Source of the DNA: Mucilaginibacter sp. Bleaf8
GTDB lineage: Bacteria > Bacteroidota > Bacteroidia > Sphingobacteriales > Sphingobacteriaceae
Direction of reading: 5' to 3'
Assembly: GCF_018390515.1 (NCBI RefSeq)
Contig: NZ_JAHBBK010000004.1
Coordinates: 124,001-188,000 of the forward strand
DNA: 64,000 nucleotides
How positions within the stretch are numbered: position 1 is the stretch's first letter; each line of letters begins with the position of its first letter. Of the stretch, positions 17,527-26,318 are shown in pieces. Under the pieces are notes generated by a model. It made no database searches. It had not been told where the DNA came from and saw only the letters and a program-made list of their open reading frames with translations. A program made the position numbers and the translations under genes.

Positions 17527-18786
17527 TCATGTCTTTTGTTTCTTCTTTTTAGCAGCGGGGAACAGCACATTGTTCAGGATAAGCCGGTAACCAGGCGAGT
17601 TGGGGTGCAATTTAAGGTCGGTAGGCGGGTCGCCAACAGCATGCTGGTAGTCTTCGGGGTCGTGGCCGCCGTAAAACGTCCACTGGCCTTTACCATATTC
17701 GCCATGAATGTACCGGGCCTCGTTCTGGCTCTTCATTTCGCCCATAATGGTTACACTGGGTTTTAACAGCTTTTTGTTGTAAGCGGTGGTTAAGCCCATA
17801 AAACCCTTAATCACTTTGTCATGATTCTGGGTAAGCATACTCGGCACTACATCCGACTTGGCCGAAAAATCGAACAGGGTAAAAAAGTCGCGCGTACGCT
17901 CTACCTGGCGACTTAGCGTTACGTCAATATCGCTAAACTGGTGCGACATCGGGTTCATATCCAACGCAAAGTTCTGAAAAGCGAAGGTCTGACTGAAATC
18001 CAGTTTAGATTGTGCCTGCGGGTCGGCCGCATCACCGTCAAACATGCTTTCGCAAATGTCGGTTTTAGCAGCGGCCAGCGCTATGTCAAAAGTATCGGTA
18101 CCCGAACACATGGCAAACAAAAAGCCGCCGTTTTGGCAAAAATCATGAATATGCTGCGCTACTGCCAGCTTCATTTGCGATACTTTTTTAAAGCCCAGCT
18201 TGCGGGCGGTAGCCTCCTGCAATTTTACATCTTCCACATACCAGGGCATCATCCTGAAGGCACCGTAAAACTTGCTGTATTGCCCGGTAAAATCTTCATG
18301 ATGCAGGTGCAGCCAGTCGTACTTAGCCAGGTCGCCGTGTGCCACCTCTTCATCATACACTACATCGTAAGGGATTTCGGCATATTTTAAAACCATGGTA
18401 ACGGCATCATCCCAGGGCATTTTGCTTTTAGGTGAGTACACTGCCATTTTAGGTGCTTTTTCGAGCTTTACCATGTCCATGTTAACAGATGGATCGGTCA
18501 CCTCGGTAAGGATGGCGCTGGCTTTGGCATCCGCAATCACCTCGTAGCTTACCCCGCGTATTTTGCATTCGTCTTCGGTGGCTTTGGCATACTTGGTTAA
18601 AAAGCTGCCACCCCGGTAATTAAGCAACCAATCTACCTCTTCGCTATGGCTTAGTACCCAGTAGGCCATTCCGTACGATTTCAGGTGGTCTTTCTGCACC
18701 TCATCCATGGGTATTAATATCGACGAAGCCTTGAGCAGGCAGGGTATAAAGCAAAAGATTAGAGCTAAAAGGTGTTTGAATTTCAT
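17527..18786 (-). CDS. Secreted class-I glutamine-amidotransferase-like protein (family often labelled asparagine synthetase B)
   Basis: A 419-residue protein with a signal peptide (MKFKHLLALIFCFIPCLLKA). GGFLFAMCSGTDTFD places Cys227 in a GATase1-like nucleophile elbow, and a conserved HLHHEDFTGQYSKFYG precedes it. FYGGHDPEDYQHAVGDPPTD near the end is strongly patterned. Bacteroidota proteins of this type are commonly named asparagine synthetase B (from memory, not searched). However, I see neither the N-terminal Cys of true AsnB nor its ATP-pyrophosphatase loop, and it is exported. Its real activity is unknown; a ThuA/GATase-like hydrolytic or binding role is my inference. It ends in a lysine-rich tail. 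Confidence 0.6.
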   Translation of the reverse strand: MKFKHLLALIFCFIPCLLKASSILIPMDEVQKDHLKSYGMAYWVLSHSEEVDWLLNYRGGSFLTKYAKATEDECKIRGVSYEVIADAKASAILTEVTDPSVNMDMVKLEKAPKMAVYSPKSKMPWDDAVTMVLKYAEIPYDVVYDEEVAHGDLAKYDWLHLHHEDFTGQYSKFYGAFRMMPWYVEDVKLQEATARKLGFKKVSQMKLAVAQHIHDFCQNGGFLFAMCSGTDTFDIALAAAKTDICESMFDGDAADPQAQSKLDFSQTFAFQNFALDMNPMSHQFSDIDVTLSRQVERTRDFFTLFDFSAKSDVVPSMLTQNHDKVIKGFMGLTTAYNKKLLKPSVTIMGEMKSQNEARYIHGEYGKGQWTFYGGHDPEDYQHAVGDPPTDLKLHPNSPGYRLILNNVLFPAAKKKKQKT

Positions 18787-18879
18787 TACGAGTATTAGGT
18801 AGCCGGCACGGGTTGTACAAGAAAATGCCGTATTACGTTATTCTCAAATATAACGATTAATGGCATAAGCTATTATAAG

Positions 18880-18910
18880 TTTACGGTAATGCCGGAAATG
18901 ATTAACTTTG
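18880..18910 (+). promoter_or_regulatory. Predicted promoter of the cyclophilin gene
   Basis: TAACTTTG (18903-18910) matches the -7 consensus TAnnTTTG, and TTTAC (18880-18884) lies 18 bp upstream as a plausible -33 element. The start codon follows 24 bp after the -7. Confidence 0.65.
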
Positions 18911-18934
18911 TGGTTCCGTTTAACTAAGAATATT

Positions 18935-19372
18935 ATGAGCAAAGCAATAATGAGAACCGAAAAAGGTGACATGACTATCGAATTTTACGATAAAGATGCG
19001 CCTAATACCGTGGCTAACTTTTTAGGTTTAGCTAAATCGGGCTTTTATAATGGTGTTACTTTTCACCGTGTAATTCCAAACTTCGTTGTTCAGGGTGGCG
19101 ACCCAACCGGTACCGGTGCGGGCGGCTCAGGCACACGTATTGATTGTGAACTTGACGGCGATAACCAATACCACGACCGTGGCGTATTATCAATGGCACA
19201 CGCTGGCCGCAACACCGGCAGCTCTCAATTCTTTATTTGCCACAGCCGTGCCAACACTGCGCACCTGGATCGCAACCACACTTGCTTTGGTAAAGTGATC
19301 GAGAACGTAGAAGTAGTTGACGCCATTCGCCAGGGCGATAAAATTTTGAGCGTAGACGTAATCGAAGAATAA
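18935..19372 (+). CDS. Peptidyl-prolyl cis-trans isomerase, cyclophilin type
   Basis: A 145-residue cytoplasmic cyclophilin starting at the ATG 18935; the longer frame begins at a TTG that overlaps the promoter. FHRVIPNFVVQGGDPTGTG carries the catalytic Arg, and MAHAGRNTGSSQFFI the substrate groove with Gln and Phe. The protein has no signal peptide and no extra domain, so it is a minimal cyclophilin. An inverted array of 7-bp units fills the space to the next gene, which is on the same strand. Confidence 0.96.
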   Translation: MSKAIMRTEKGDMTIEFYDKDAPNTVANFLGLAKSGFYNGVTFHRVIPNFVVQGGDPTGTGAGGSGTRIDCELDGDNQYHDRGVLSMAHAGRNTGSSQFFICHSRANTAHLDRNHTCFGKVIENVEVVDAIRQGDKILSVDVIEE

Positions 19373-19377
19373 TTAAT

Positions 19378-19451
19378 GTTGTGAGTTGTCGGTTGTGAGT
19401 TATCAGTTATCTGGGAAATACACTCACAACTGACAACTGATAACTGACAAC
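19378..19451. repeat. Inverted array of 7-bp tandem repeats (GTTRTSR units)
   Basis: The left arm (19378-19412) is five consecutive 7-mers: GTTGTGA, GTTGTCG, GTTGTGA, GTTATCA, GTTATCT. After an 11-bp spacer, the right arm (19424-19451) is four 7-mers of the opposite strand, whose complements are GTTGTGA, GTTGTCA, GTTATCA, GTTGTCA. The arms can fold into a long imperfect hairpin. It occupies the whole gap between the cyclophilin stop and the DUF5606 start. Confidence 0.9.
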
Positions 19452-19460
19452 TAAAAAGAT

Positions 19461-19904
19461 ATGAATTTACAAGGAATAGTATCGGTAGCCGGCAAGCCGG
19501 GACTGTGGAGAGCGCTGGCCCAAAACAAAACCGGGTTTGTGCTGGAAAGTCTGGACAAGAAAAAGAACAAGCTGGTGGTAAACCTGTCAACCGCTAAATT
19601 AGCAGCGCTTGATGAGATCACCATTTTTGGTAACGATGATGATATTAAATTAACTGACGTTTTTGAACGTACCAAAGCTGCATCATCAGTGCCTGATACC
19701 AAAGCTGACGGTAAAGCACTTCGCGATTTTTTCAGAGAAGTAGCACCCGATCATGATGAAGAGAAAGTATATTCATCTGATATCAAAAAGGTAATTGCCT
19801 GGTACCAGATATTAAAAGATATGCCAATATTCAACGAAGCCACTCAGGCAGCCGAGCCGGTTGCAGAAGCAGCAGGTGAACAAGAAACAGAAAAAGCTGA
19901 ATAA
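19461..19904 (+). CDS. DUF5606-domain protein
   Basis: A 147-residue acidic cytoplasmic protein. MNLQGIVSVAGKPGLWRALAQ followed by GFVLESLDKKKNKLV and the LREFFREVAPDHDEEKVY-like block (LRDFFREVAPDHDEEKVY here) matches the small Bacteroidota family DUF5606, whose function is unknown. The C-terminal 25 residues are Ala/Glu-rich and probably disordered. It may be co-transcribed with the cyclophilin gene through the repeat hairpin. Its last codons lie inside the terminator stem. Confidence 0.85.
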   Translation: MNLQGIVSVAGKPGLWRALAQNKTGFVLESLDKKKNKLVVNLSTAKLAALDEITIFGNDDDIKLTDVFERTKAASSVPDTKADGKALRDFFREVAPDHDEEKVYSSDIKKVIAWYQILKDMPIFNEATQAAEPVAEAAGEQETEKAE

Positions 19905-19918
19905 TATTCAGCTTTTTT
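19891..19918 (+). terminator. Intrinsic terminator overlapping the DUF5606 stop codon
   Basis: AAAAAGCTGAATA (19891-19903) pairs with TATTCAGCTTTTT (19905-19917). The stop codon TAA (19902-19904) lies at the centre of the hairpin, so the last four codons form its left arm. Confidence 0.88.
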
Positions 19919-19922
19919 ATGC

Positions 19923-20858
19923 TTAATTGTCAGCAATCAGGCAATCCTGTTGCGCGCACTGCTCGCTTACCAGCTCGGGTTCAAAGGTACAGTGGCTGAT
20001 ATTTAAATGTTCCAGCCGATGACGCAGATCGGCTTTAAGCCGGTCAAATGCTGTGAGCGTATCCTGGTTAATTACAATATGCGCGGTCAGCGCATTGTCG
20101 GTAGTACTCAGAGCCCACACATGCAGGTGATGGATATCATTTACGCCTGGCGCTTTCAGTAATTCCTGCTTTATCTTTTCCACATCCATTTCTTTAGGTA
20201 CACCATCCATCTCCAGTCGCAGGCTATCCATCAGCAGGCTCCAGGTACCGGTAATGATCACCAGTACAATAATTAAACTCACAACACTATCCAGCCAATA
20301 CCAGTGCGTAAAGTTGATAACCAGGCCCGATATTACCACGCCTAATGATACCAGCGCATCTACGGCCATATGCAGGTAAGCGCCTTTCACATTCAGATCT
20401 TTTTCCTTATCCTTCACAAACAGCCAGGCAGTAAAACCGTTGATGGCTATGCCCACCAGTGCCACCCAGGCAATGGTAGTACCCTGTAACGGATGTGGAT
20501 CGCGGAAGCGAACAACAGCCTCATAAGCAATAACACCAATAGCGGCCAGTAGTATGGCAGCGTTTACCAGTGATACCAATATCGTTGAGCGCCGGTATCC
20601 ATAAGTGTACTGCCGGTTGGCTTTTACTTTAGTTAATTTAAATGCCAATAGGGCAAGCGCTAAGCTGGCTACATCGCTCAGGTTGTGGCCGGCATCGGTA
20701 AGTAGCGAAAGCGAGCCCTGTGCAAAGCCCACCACAGCTTCAATAATTACAAAAGCCAGGTTAAGGGTAATGCCAATAATAAAGGCACTGTTCAGATGAT
20801 CCAGCTTCGGAGCATGGTCATGATGATGATGGTGGTGATGCGAATGATCGTGGCCCAT
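19923..20858 (-). CDS. Cation diffusion facilitator transporter (Zn/Cd/Co efflux, ZitB/CzcD type)
   Basis: A 311-residue inner-membrane transporter starting at the ATG 20858 (MGHDHSHHHHH); the longer frame opens at GTG and adds eight residues. A His-rich N-terminus precedes six membrane helices. LSLLTDAGHNLSDVASL contains the HxxxD half-site of the transport metal in TM2, and HMAVDALVSLGVV the matching HxxxD in TM5. The cytoplasmic C-terminal domain (VNDIHHLHVWAL) is the CDF dimerisation/metal domain. It exports zinc or related divalent metals by proton antiport in known relatives. Confidence 0.95.
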   Translation of the reverse strand: MGHDHSHHHHHHHDHAPKLDHLNSAFIIGITLNLAFVIIEAVVGFAQGSLSLLTDAGHNLSDVASLALALLAFKLTKVKANRQYTYGYRRSTILVSLVNAAILLAAIGVIAYEAVVRFRDPHPLQGTTIAWVALVGIAINGFTAWLFVKDKEKDLNVKGAYLHMAVDALVSLGVVISGLVINFTHWYWLDSVVSLIIVLVIITGTWSLLMDSLRLEMDGVPKEMDVEKIKQELLKAPGVNDIHHLHVWALSTTDNALTAHIVINQDTLTAFDRLKADLRHRLEHLNISHCTFEPELVSEQCAQQDCLIADN

Positions 20859-21001
20859 ATCACAAAGATACGAAAGGCCCACGGTCGCTTAAAGTAGAGA
20901 TTGATTAATATAGAATAATGAGTTTAAGGTGATAATTAAAATATATCCAGCTTGTGCGTAGTTACAAGTTGTTCTTAAAAGGTATTTAGGAGACTGTATG
21001 A

Positions 21002-21475
21002 TTATTGGTGATGATAAGGCTCGCCTTTAATGATGGTAAAGGCACGATACAACTGCTCGGTAAAAAACAGGCGCACCATTTGGTGTGAAAACGTCATGCG
21101 AGATAGGGCCAGCTTGTCATTAGCACGCTGATATACGGACGCATCAAAGCCATAGGGGCCACCAATCACGAAAACTAAATTTTGTACCGAGCTGATTCCC
21201 TTTTTATCAATATAATCGGCAAACTGTACTGAGTTGAATTCCAGACCTTTCTCATCCAGCAACACTACATGGTCGGTATTGGTTACTTTTTTAAGGATCA
21301 TTTCGGCCTCTTTGCTTTTTTGCTGGTCTTGGGTAAGGGCTTTGGTGTTTTTAAGTTCGGGCAGGTCAATGATGTCCAGCTTGATATAATGCTTTAACCG
21401 TTTCACAAACTTATCTATCCCTTCGCGTATGTAGGCGTCTTCGGTTTTGCCTACGGTCAGCAGCGTAATTTTCAT
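21002..21475 (-). CDS. rlmH: 23S rRNA pseudouridine(1915)-N3 methyltransferase
   Basis: A 157-residue SPOUT-class methyltransferase that modifies helix 69 of 23S rRNA. VFVIGGPYGF near residues 101-110 is the SAM-binding knot, preceded by VVLLDEKG and followed by LALSRMTFSHQMVRLFFTEQLYRA-type sequence (SRMTFSHQMVRLFF here) and the C-terminal GEPYHHQ. Length equals the family norm. It is divergent from the membrane MutS-like gene, with only about 64 bp between start codons. Confidence 0.97.
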   Translation of the reverse strand: MKITLLTVGKTEDAYIREGIDKFVKRLKHYIKLDIIDLPELKNTKALTQDQQKSKEAEMILKKVTNTDHVVLLDEKGLEFNSVQFADYIDKKGISSVQNLVFVIGGPYGFDASVYQRANDKLALSRMTFSHQMVRLFFTEQLYRAFTIIKGEPYHHQ

Positions 21476-21539
21476 GCTGCAAAGAAAAGCGAAAATCGGC
21501 CCGATACAGATAAATTGATTTAATTTGTTAAAATTAACT

Positions 21540-23354
21540 ATGGATTCAACCCTTATTACCGATTACCAGCAGCGCGTGGCCTTTGCTCAAAAAAAGGCCA
21601 CTGAAATGGATAAGCAGATCAATACCTACTCCCTGTACCGTTTAATTGTATTCGGTGCTTTTTTGGTGGGCATTTATATATCGGTTGATATTGGCAGTGT
21701 TGCTTTGTTTTTAATTATCACCGCTGTGCTTGCCGTTTTCTTTAACTGGCTGGTGCGCCGCCAGGATGTGTTTGAGCATGATAAGGCATATTACCAAAGT
21801 TATGAGGCCGTAAACAAGAATGAACTGGACAATGCCGAAAACCGCTCAAACATCTACCCCGATGGGACTGAATTTGCCGATGATAAGCACTACTATACCG
21901 CCGATCTGGATATTTTTGGTAGAGGCTCCCTGTTTCAGTTGGCCAACCGGGCAGCTACACCGGCAGGGCGGCATGTGCTGGCAGCATGGTTTAATGCACC
22001 TGCCCCAAAGGCCACTATATTAAGCAGACAGGCGGCTTTGAAAGAGCTGACCGGAAAAAATGATTGGAAACTGGATTTGCAAGCCCGCCTGTTGTTTGCC
22101 CTTAAAGAAGATACCCAGCAGTTACAGCGCTTGCTTACCTACCTGCAAATGCCGGTTGAACTGGAGAGCGTAAAGTGGCTAAAGCTTTATAGCAAGATTG
22201 TTCCCTGGTTAAGTTTACTGGGCATTGTGCTATCGTTTTACTTTGCAGAGGCCCGGTATGCTACGGCGTTATTCATGGCATTCAACAACCGCTTAACTTC
22301 ATCCCGGTCAAAAGAGGTAAACAAGGCCGATTTGATTGCCGGTAAAATAGGTGATGGCTTAAAAAGCTATGCTGATGCATTTCAGGAAATTGAGCAGCAG
22401 GAATGGTATTCGGAATTAGCCATAGCTTTAGCTCAGAAGATTAAACAGGCGCAAGGCAAACCTATCTCTGCCCGTATAAGACAGCTGGCCGGGTTAATTA
22501 ATAACCTTAATCAGCGCCTCAATATGGTTCTTGGTTTTTTACTTAATGTATTTCTATTATGGAATATCAGGCAGGTAATTGCCATAGAGGAATGGAAACG
22601 CGATAATCATCAAAATTTAGAAGCTGCCTTTGCCAGCGTTGCAGAATTTGAAGCACTGATTAGCTTAGCCGGCTTGCAGATTAATAATACGGATTGGACC
22701 ATGCCTGAGATTGTAGAAGGTGAGTCTTATACCTTAACGGCGAAGGTTATTGCCCATCCGCTTATCAAAAGTAGTGCACGTGTAGCTAATAATTATGAGT
22801 TAGCTGATACTTTTAAAATAGACCTCATTACCGGCTCCAATATGGCCGGCAAAAGTACCTTTTTGCGAACGTTGGGCATCAACACGGTGCTGGCGCTGGC
22901 CGGTGCACCGGTATGTGCGTCGGCTATGCAGGTATCGGTTGTGCAGCTGTTCAGTTATATGCGCATCAAAGATTCCTTGAACGAAAGTACCTCTACCTTT
23001 AAAGCCGAGCTGGATCGTTTGCAGATGCTACTGGCAGCTGTTAATCAAAACAACAAGATTTTCTTTTTGATAGATGAAATGCTGCGTGGCACCAACTCGG
23101 TAGATAAATACCTCGGCTCAAAAGCGGTAATAGAACAGCTGATTGCCCGGCATGGGGTAGGGCTGGTGGCTACGCATGATCTGCAGCTGGCCGAACTGGA
23201 AAAACAATATCCTGATTATGTACGCAACTTTTATTTCGATATACAAGTATTGAATGGCGAAATGCTGTTCGATTATAAGCTAAAGCCCGGCGAGTGTAAA
23301 ACCTTTAATGCATCGCTGTTATTAGAGCAGATAGGTATCCCACTTAGTGACTGA
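21540..23354 (+). CDS. Membrane-anchored MutS-family ATPase
   Basis: The ATG at 21540 gives 604 residues; the longer frame opens at TTG. Two adjacent hydrophobic helices lie near residues 33-71, and further hydrophobic stretches near 220-245 and 329-344, so the protein is probably membrane-bound. A MutS-core-like helical lever region lies in between. The C-terminal ATPase is complete: Walker A GSNMAGKST (about 432-440), the NESTSTFKAEL signature helix, Walker B FFLIDEMLRGTN and VATHDLQLAEL. The N-terminal mismatch-reading domains of MutS are missing. The cellular role of this Bacteroidota family is unknown to me. Confidence 0.85.
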   Translation: MDSTLITDYQQRVAFAQKKATEMDKQINTYSLYRLIVFGAFLVGIYISVDIGSVALFLIITAVLAVFFNWLVRRQDVFEHDKAYYQSYEAVNKNELDNAENRSNIYPDGTEFADDKHYYTADLDIFGRGSLFQLANRAATPAGRHVLAAWFNAPAPKATILSRQAALKELTGKNDWKLDLQARLLFALKEDTQQLQRLLTYLQMPVELESVKWLKLYSKIVPWLSLLGIVLSFYFAEARYATALFMAFNNRLTSSRSKEVNKADLIAGKIGDGLKSYADAFQEIEQQEWYSELAIALAQKIKQAQGKPISARIRQLAGLINNLNQRLNMVLGFLLNVFLLWNIRQVIAIEEWKRDNHQNLEAAFASVAEFEALISLAGLQINNTDWTMPEIVEGESYTLTAKVIAHPLIKSSARVANNYELADTFKIDLITGSNMAGKSTFLRTLGINTVLALAGAPVCASAMQVSVVQLFSYMRIKDSLNESTSTFKAELDRLQMLLAAVNQNNKIFFLIDEMLRGTNSVDKYLGSKAVIEQLIARHGVGLVATHDLQLAELEKQYPDYVRNFYFDIQVLNGEMLFDYKLKPGECKTFNASLLLEQIGIPLSD

Positions 23355-23367
23355 ATTAGCCGTTGAG

Positions 23368-23415
23368 TATAAACAGAAAGGCCGGGCATGTATATGCCCG
23401 GCCTTTCTGTTTATA
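23368..23415. terminator. Bidirectional terminator, perfect 22-bp stem
   Basis: The arms 23368-23389 and 23394-23415 are fully complementary (core AAAGGCCGGGCAT) with the loop GTAT. It separates the MutS-like gene from the convergent TonB-dependent receptor gene. Confidence 0.92.
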
Positions 23416-23453
23416 TAGTTAAGGTTTCTCAAACCTAACTTTTCGAGTGAAGC

Positions 23454-26015
23454 TTATCTGCCACCAGCGCCTGGGCCACCACCCATACCGCCTTGGTCGC
23501 CGCCTTGCATTAAGTCGTCGTTTTTAACGCCTTTCTTTTTGCCTTGCTGGTTAAAGTTCATTTTACCAAAGTTGTAAGTAAATGAAATACCGAAGGAGCG
23601 TAATGGGTAAGATACTTTTTGGCTCTGCGTAAATGAATTACCGGTAATATTGGTGTTTAAGCGCAGATATTTCTGAAACGGAGATAATGCGTTTAATCCT
23701 AAAGTGAATTTTTTCTCGATGATCTCTTTTTTCAAACCAAAGCCAAACAGGTTGAATGCAGGGTTCTCACCTTGAATGGTACGACGTGAAGAGTTAAATA
23801 CTCCAAAGAACTCACCTGTCCAGCCACCTTTAATAACAGCCGATGCACTCATAAAGGCGTTATACTGGAAGTAGGTACCAGTACTGCTTTGCTGGCTGCG
23901 CTGAGCACCCGATGCATTTGGGTTATAAGTGTACCCATTAAGGCTTCCGCGAATGGTAAGCGGCTTCCATGGGTTGATAGAGCCAAAGAAGCTGGCACCT
24001 ACCGAATTGTTTGTACCAATGTTTTGGTAAGTAGTACGAATGCGTCTGACCGCGTTTGGATCTGACGGATCATCGCCCAACTCCGGATCTACGATGCTTT
24101 GTGCAATACCTTCAATTAAATCGCTGGTATGCTTATAGTAGACAGAAAAGTTAATTACAGATGATTTGATAAACGTGTTATAACCTAACTCCACTGTTTG
24201 GGTAATCTCAGGAGAGAGTTCAGGTGTGCCTTGTGTTTGAACGTTAGGATTTGCTCTGTTAATAAACGGATTCAAATACTGTAAGCTTGGACGTTGTATA
24301 CGCTTATTGTAAGTCAGCTTATAGGTTTGTGTGTTTTTTACCGTTTTTGATAGTATAAAGCTTGGGATAAAGTTGTTATAAGTTTGAGAGAATGGTGTTA
24401 AGCTTGCCTGAGTTGCGTTACTTGGATCACCATTAATGTGCGTACTCTCTAAACGGCCGCCTATCTGTAATGCATAGTTTTTAGGCAGCGTAAAGCTTAA
24501 TACAGAGTAACCCGCATATACATCCTGGCTGTAATCATACTTGTTTGATGCTACAGGATTCAATGTATAGTTCCCCTCGTTATCTACAATACCCTGTTCA
24601 TTATATTGCTGGTAAATATTGTAATCACTGTTTATTCTACGGAAAATAGATTTTGCACCAGCCTCCAGCTTTACTTTAGCGCTTATAGGTAATACATAAT
24701 CGGCCTGTGCTGTGTATTCATCATTTTTACCGTCGTTATCGCCTTTTTGGTTAGGAAACCTTACAAAGTATTCGTTGGCCAGGCCACTAAAGTTTGTGTT
24801 GTAGTCATTTGCAATTTTGCTATGGCTCCACTGTCCGGCAATAGTCAGCTCTTCTCCCTGTTTTTTGAACTTGCGAGTATAATCTGCGTTCCAGTCAAAT
24901 CCGCTGAATGAAATCTGGTTGTTATTATTACTGAAATAGTTCGGACTGTTTGGTAATTCAGTATTAAAGTTTTGTGTTTCGCCATTGGTTTTAAAACCGC
25001 CACCGTTAACACGAATATTGGTAGTGATACTGTTAAAGTCATTGAAATCATAACCAACGTTGGCAGAACCAATGGTGCCATAGCGCTTAGTTTCAGCAGA
25101 TGATGTTTGTCTTAATGTAGCGGCCGGTGCTGTGGAAACCTGATTAAGTTCAACCAATGAAGTTTGCGGCCATGCAAAGTTGCTTCCCAGGTTAGCGCCA
25201 ATGCTTAAGCGATTTTGTTTGTAATTGATATTGGCATTACCATTGTTTTGACGTGTGCCAATACCGCCACTGATAGAGCCGCTTAGACCCGATACATTTT
25301 TATTTTTAGTGATAATGTTAATAATACCACCTGAGCCTTCGGCATCATACTTGGCAGATGGTGAGGTGATAACCTCAATGTTTTTGATCTGATCAGCAGG
25401 AATGGTGCGTAACACATCCGCCAAGTTGCTTGATAAAGCACCCGATGGCTTACCATTGATTAATACACGTACGTTACGGTCGCCGCGTAATGAAACGTTG
25501 CCTTCAAGGTCAACCGATACTAACGGAACTTTACGTAAAATGTCAGTAGCGTTGCCACCGGCAGATGTTACGTCTTTTTCGGCATTGTATACAATTTTAT
25601 CAATGCGGTTTTCAACTACCGGTGCCTGGCCTGCTACCACTACTTCTTTAAGCGCGCGGCTGCTTGGTGATATAACGATAGTGCCCATATTGTTATCGGG
25701 CTTGCCCGGCGTGGTTTCAACCGGATCGATGGTTTTGGTTGGGTAACCGATAAAGGATACGGCAATTTTATATTTGCCGGGTGCAATATTGTTCAGGCTG
25801 AACTTTCCTTTTTCGTCGGTTAGTACGCCGTTCAGCGGTGCTTTGCCGCCGCTTCTGAAAACGCTGATCGTGGCGTAATCCAACGGCTTTTTTGTAACCG
25901 AATCAATTACGGTACCTGATATTTTGCCGGTAATGCTTGAACCGCCGCCTGGTATTTGCGCCTTAGCGGCTACAATAGAGCAAAGCAGAGCAAGAAATGT
26001 AAAAATATGTTTCAT
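23454..26015 (-). CDS. TonB-dependent outer-membrane receptor with carboxypeptidase-regulatory-like N-domain
   Basis: An 853-residue secreted barrel. Order: signal peptide (MKHIFTFLALLCSIVAAKAQ), carboxypeptidase-regulatory-like beta-sandwich (about 30-115, GTVIDSVTKKPLDYATISVF), plug (about 120-235, with VRVLINGKPSG and YDAEGSGGIINIITK), then a barrel of the OMP_b-brl_3 type up to ISFTYNFGKM. An unusual Lys/Asp- then Gly-rich tail of about 35 residues (MGGGPGAGGR at the end) follows the last strand, so the C-terminal aromatic is not terminal. No SusD partner is adjacent, so it is not a classical polysaccharide locus. Ligand unknown. Confidence 0.92.
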   Translation of the reverse strand: MKHIFTFLALLCSIVAAKAQIPGGGSSITGKISGTVIDSVTKKPLDYATISVFRSGGKAPLNGVLTDEKGKFSLNNIAPGKYKIAVSFIGYPTKTIDPVETTPGKPDNNMGTIVISPSSRALKEVVVAGQAPVVENRIDKIVYNAEKDVTSAGGNATDILRKVPLVSVDLEGNVSLRGDRNVRVLINGKPSGALSSNLADVLRTIPADQIKNIEVITSPSAKYDAEGSGGIINIITKNKNVSGLSGSISGGIGTRQNNGNANINYKQNRLSIGANLGSNFAWPQTSLVELNQVSTAPAATLRQTSSAETKRYGTIGSANVGYDFNDFNSITTNIRVNGGGFKTNGETQNFNTELPNSPNYFSNNNNQISFSGFDWNADYTRKFKKQGEELTIAGQWSHSKIANDYNTNFSGLANEYFVRFPNQKGDNDGKNDEYTAQADYVLPISAKVKLEAGAKSIFRRINSDYNIYQQYNEQGIVDNEGNYTLNPVASNKYDYSQDVYAGYSVLSFTLPKNYALQIGGRLESTHINGDPSNATQASLTPFSQTYNNFIPSFILSKTVKNTQTYKLTYNKRIQRPSLQYLNPFINRANPNVQTQGTPELSPEITQTVELGYNTFIKSSVINFSVYYKHTSDLIEGIAQSIVDPELGDDPSDPNAVRRIRTTYQNIGTNNSVGASFFGSINPWKPLTIRGSLNGYTYNPNASGAQRSQQSSTGTYFQYNAFMSASAVIKGGWTGEFFGVFNSSRRTIQGENPAFNLFGFGLKKEIIEKKFTLGLNALSPFQKYLRLNTNITGNSFTQSQKVSYPLRSFGISFTYNFGKMNFNQQGKKKGVKNDDLMQGGDQGGMGGGPGAGGR

Positions 26016-26318
26016 TAATAAGGATTTTGGAAATAAGATGTAAATATGGTTTAGTTGTTACAGATGCGATTGTAATTTTTTAGTGTGAAATGCTTTTACT
26101 GCTGTGTGTATCAGTATTGTTGCAAATTGGCGGCCCTGTGTTCATAATGATGTAAAGGTGCAGCGTGTGTAGTTGCTATCCAAGTACATTTCGGTGAACG
26201 GCAGTTTTTGCAGGGTGAGTGGTACTTAGAATAGTTATTCATAACAAACCGGCCCGGTTAAATGCTATGTTACAGGGAGCAGTTAACCGAGCCGGTTCAG
26301 CTTTTAGTTAGTGATGTC
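26016..26318. other. Non-coding gap with a weak terminator-like stem
   Basis: I see no gene in this 303-bp stretch. Near the leuS end, AACCGGCcCGGTTAA (from 26247) pairs with TTAACCGaGCCGGTT (to 26297). The stem lies 20-70 bp past the leuS stop on the minus strand and has only a poor T-run, so termination is possible but not certain. Confidence 0.5.

Noticed and set aside
23454..26015. SusC of a polysaccharide utilisation locus
   Set aside because: No SusD gene, no adjacent glycosidase and a different barrel type; it is better described as a single TonB-dependent receptor.
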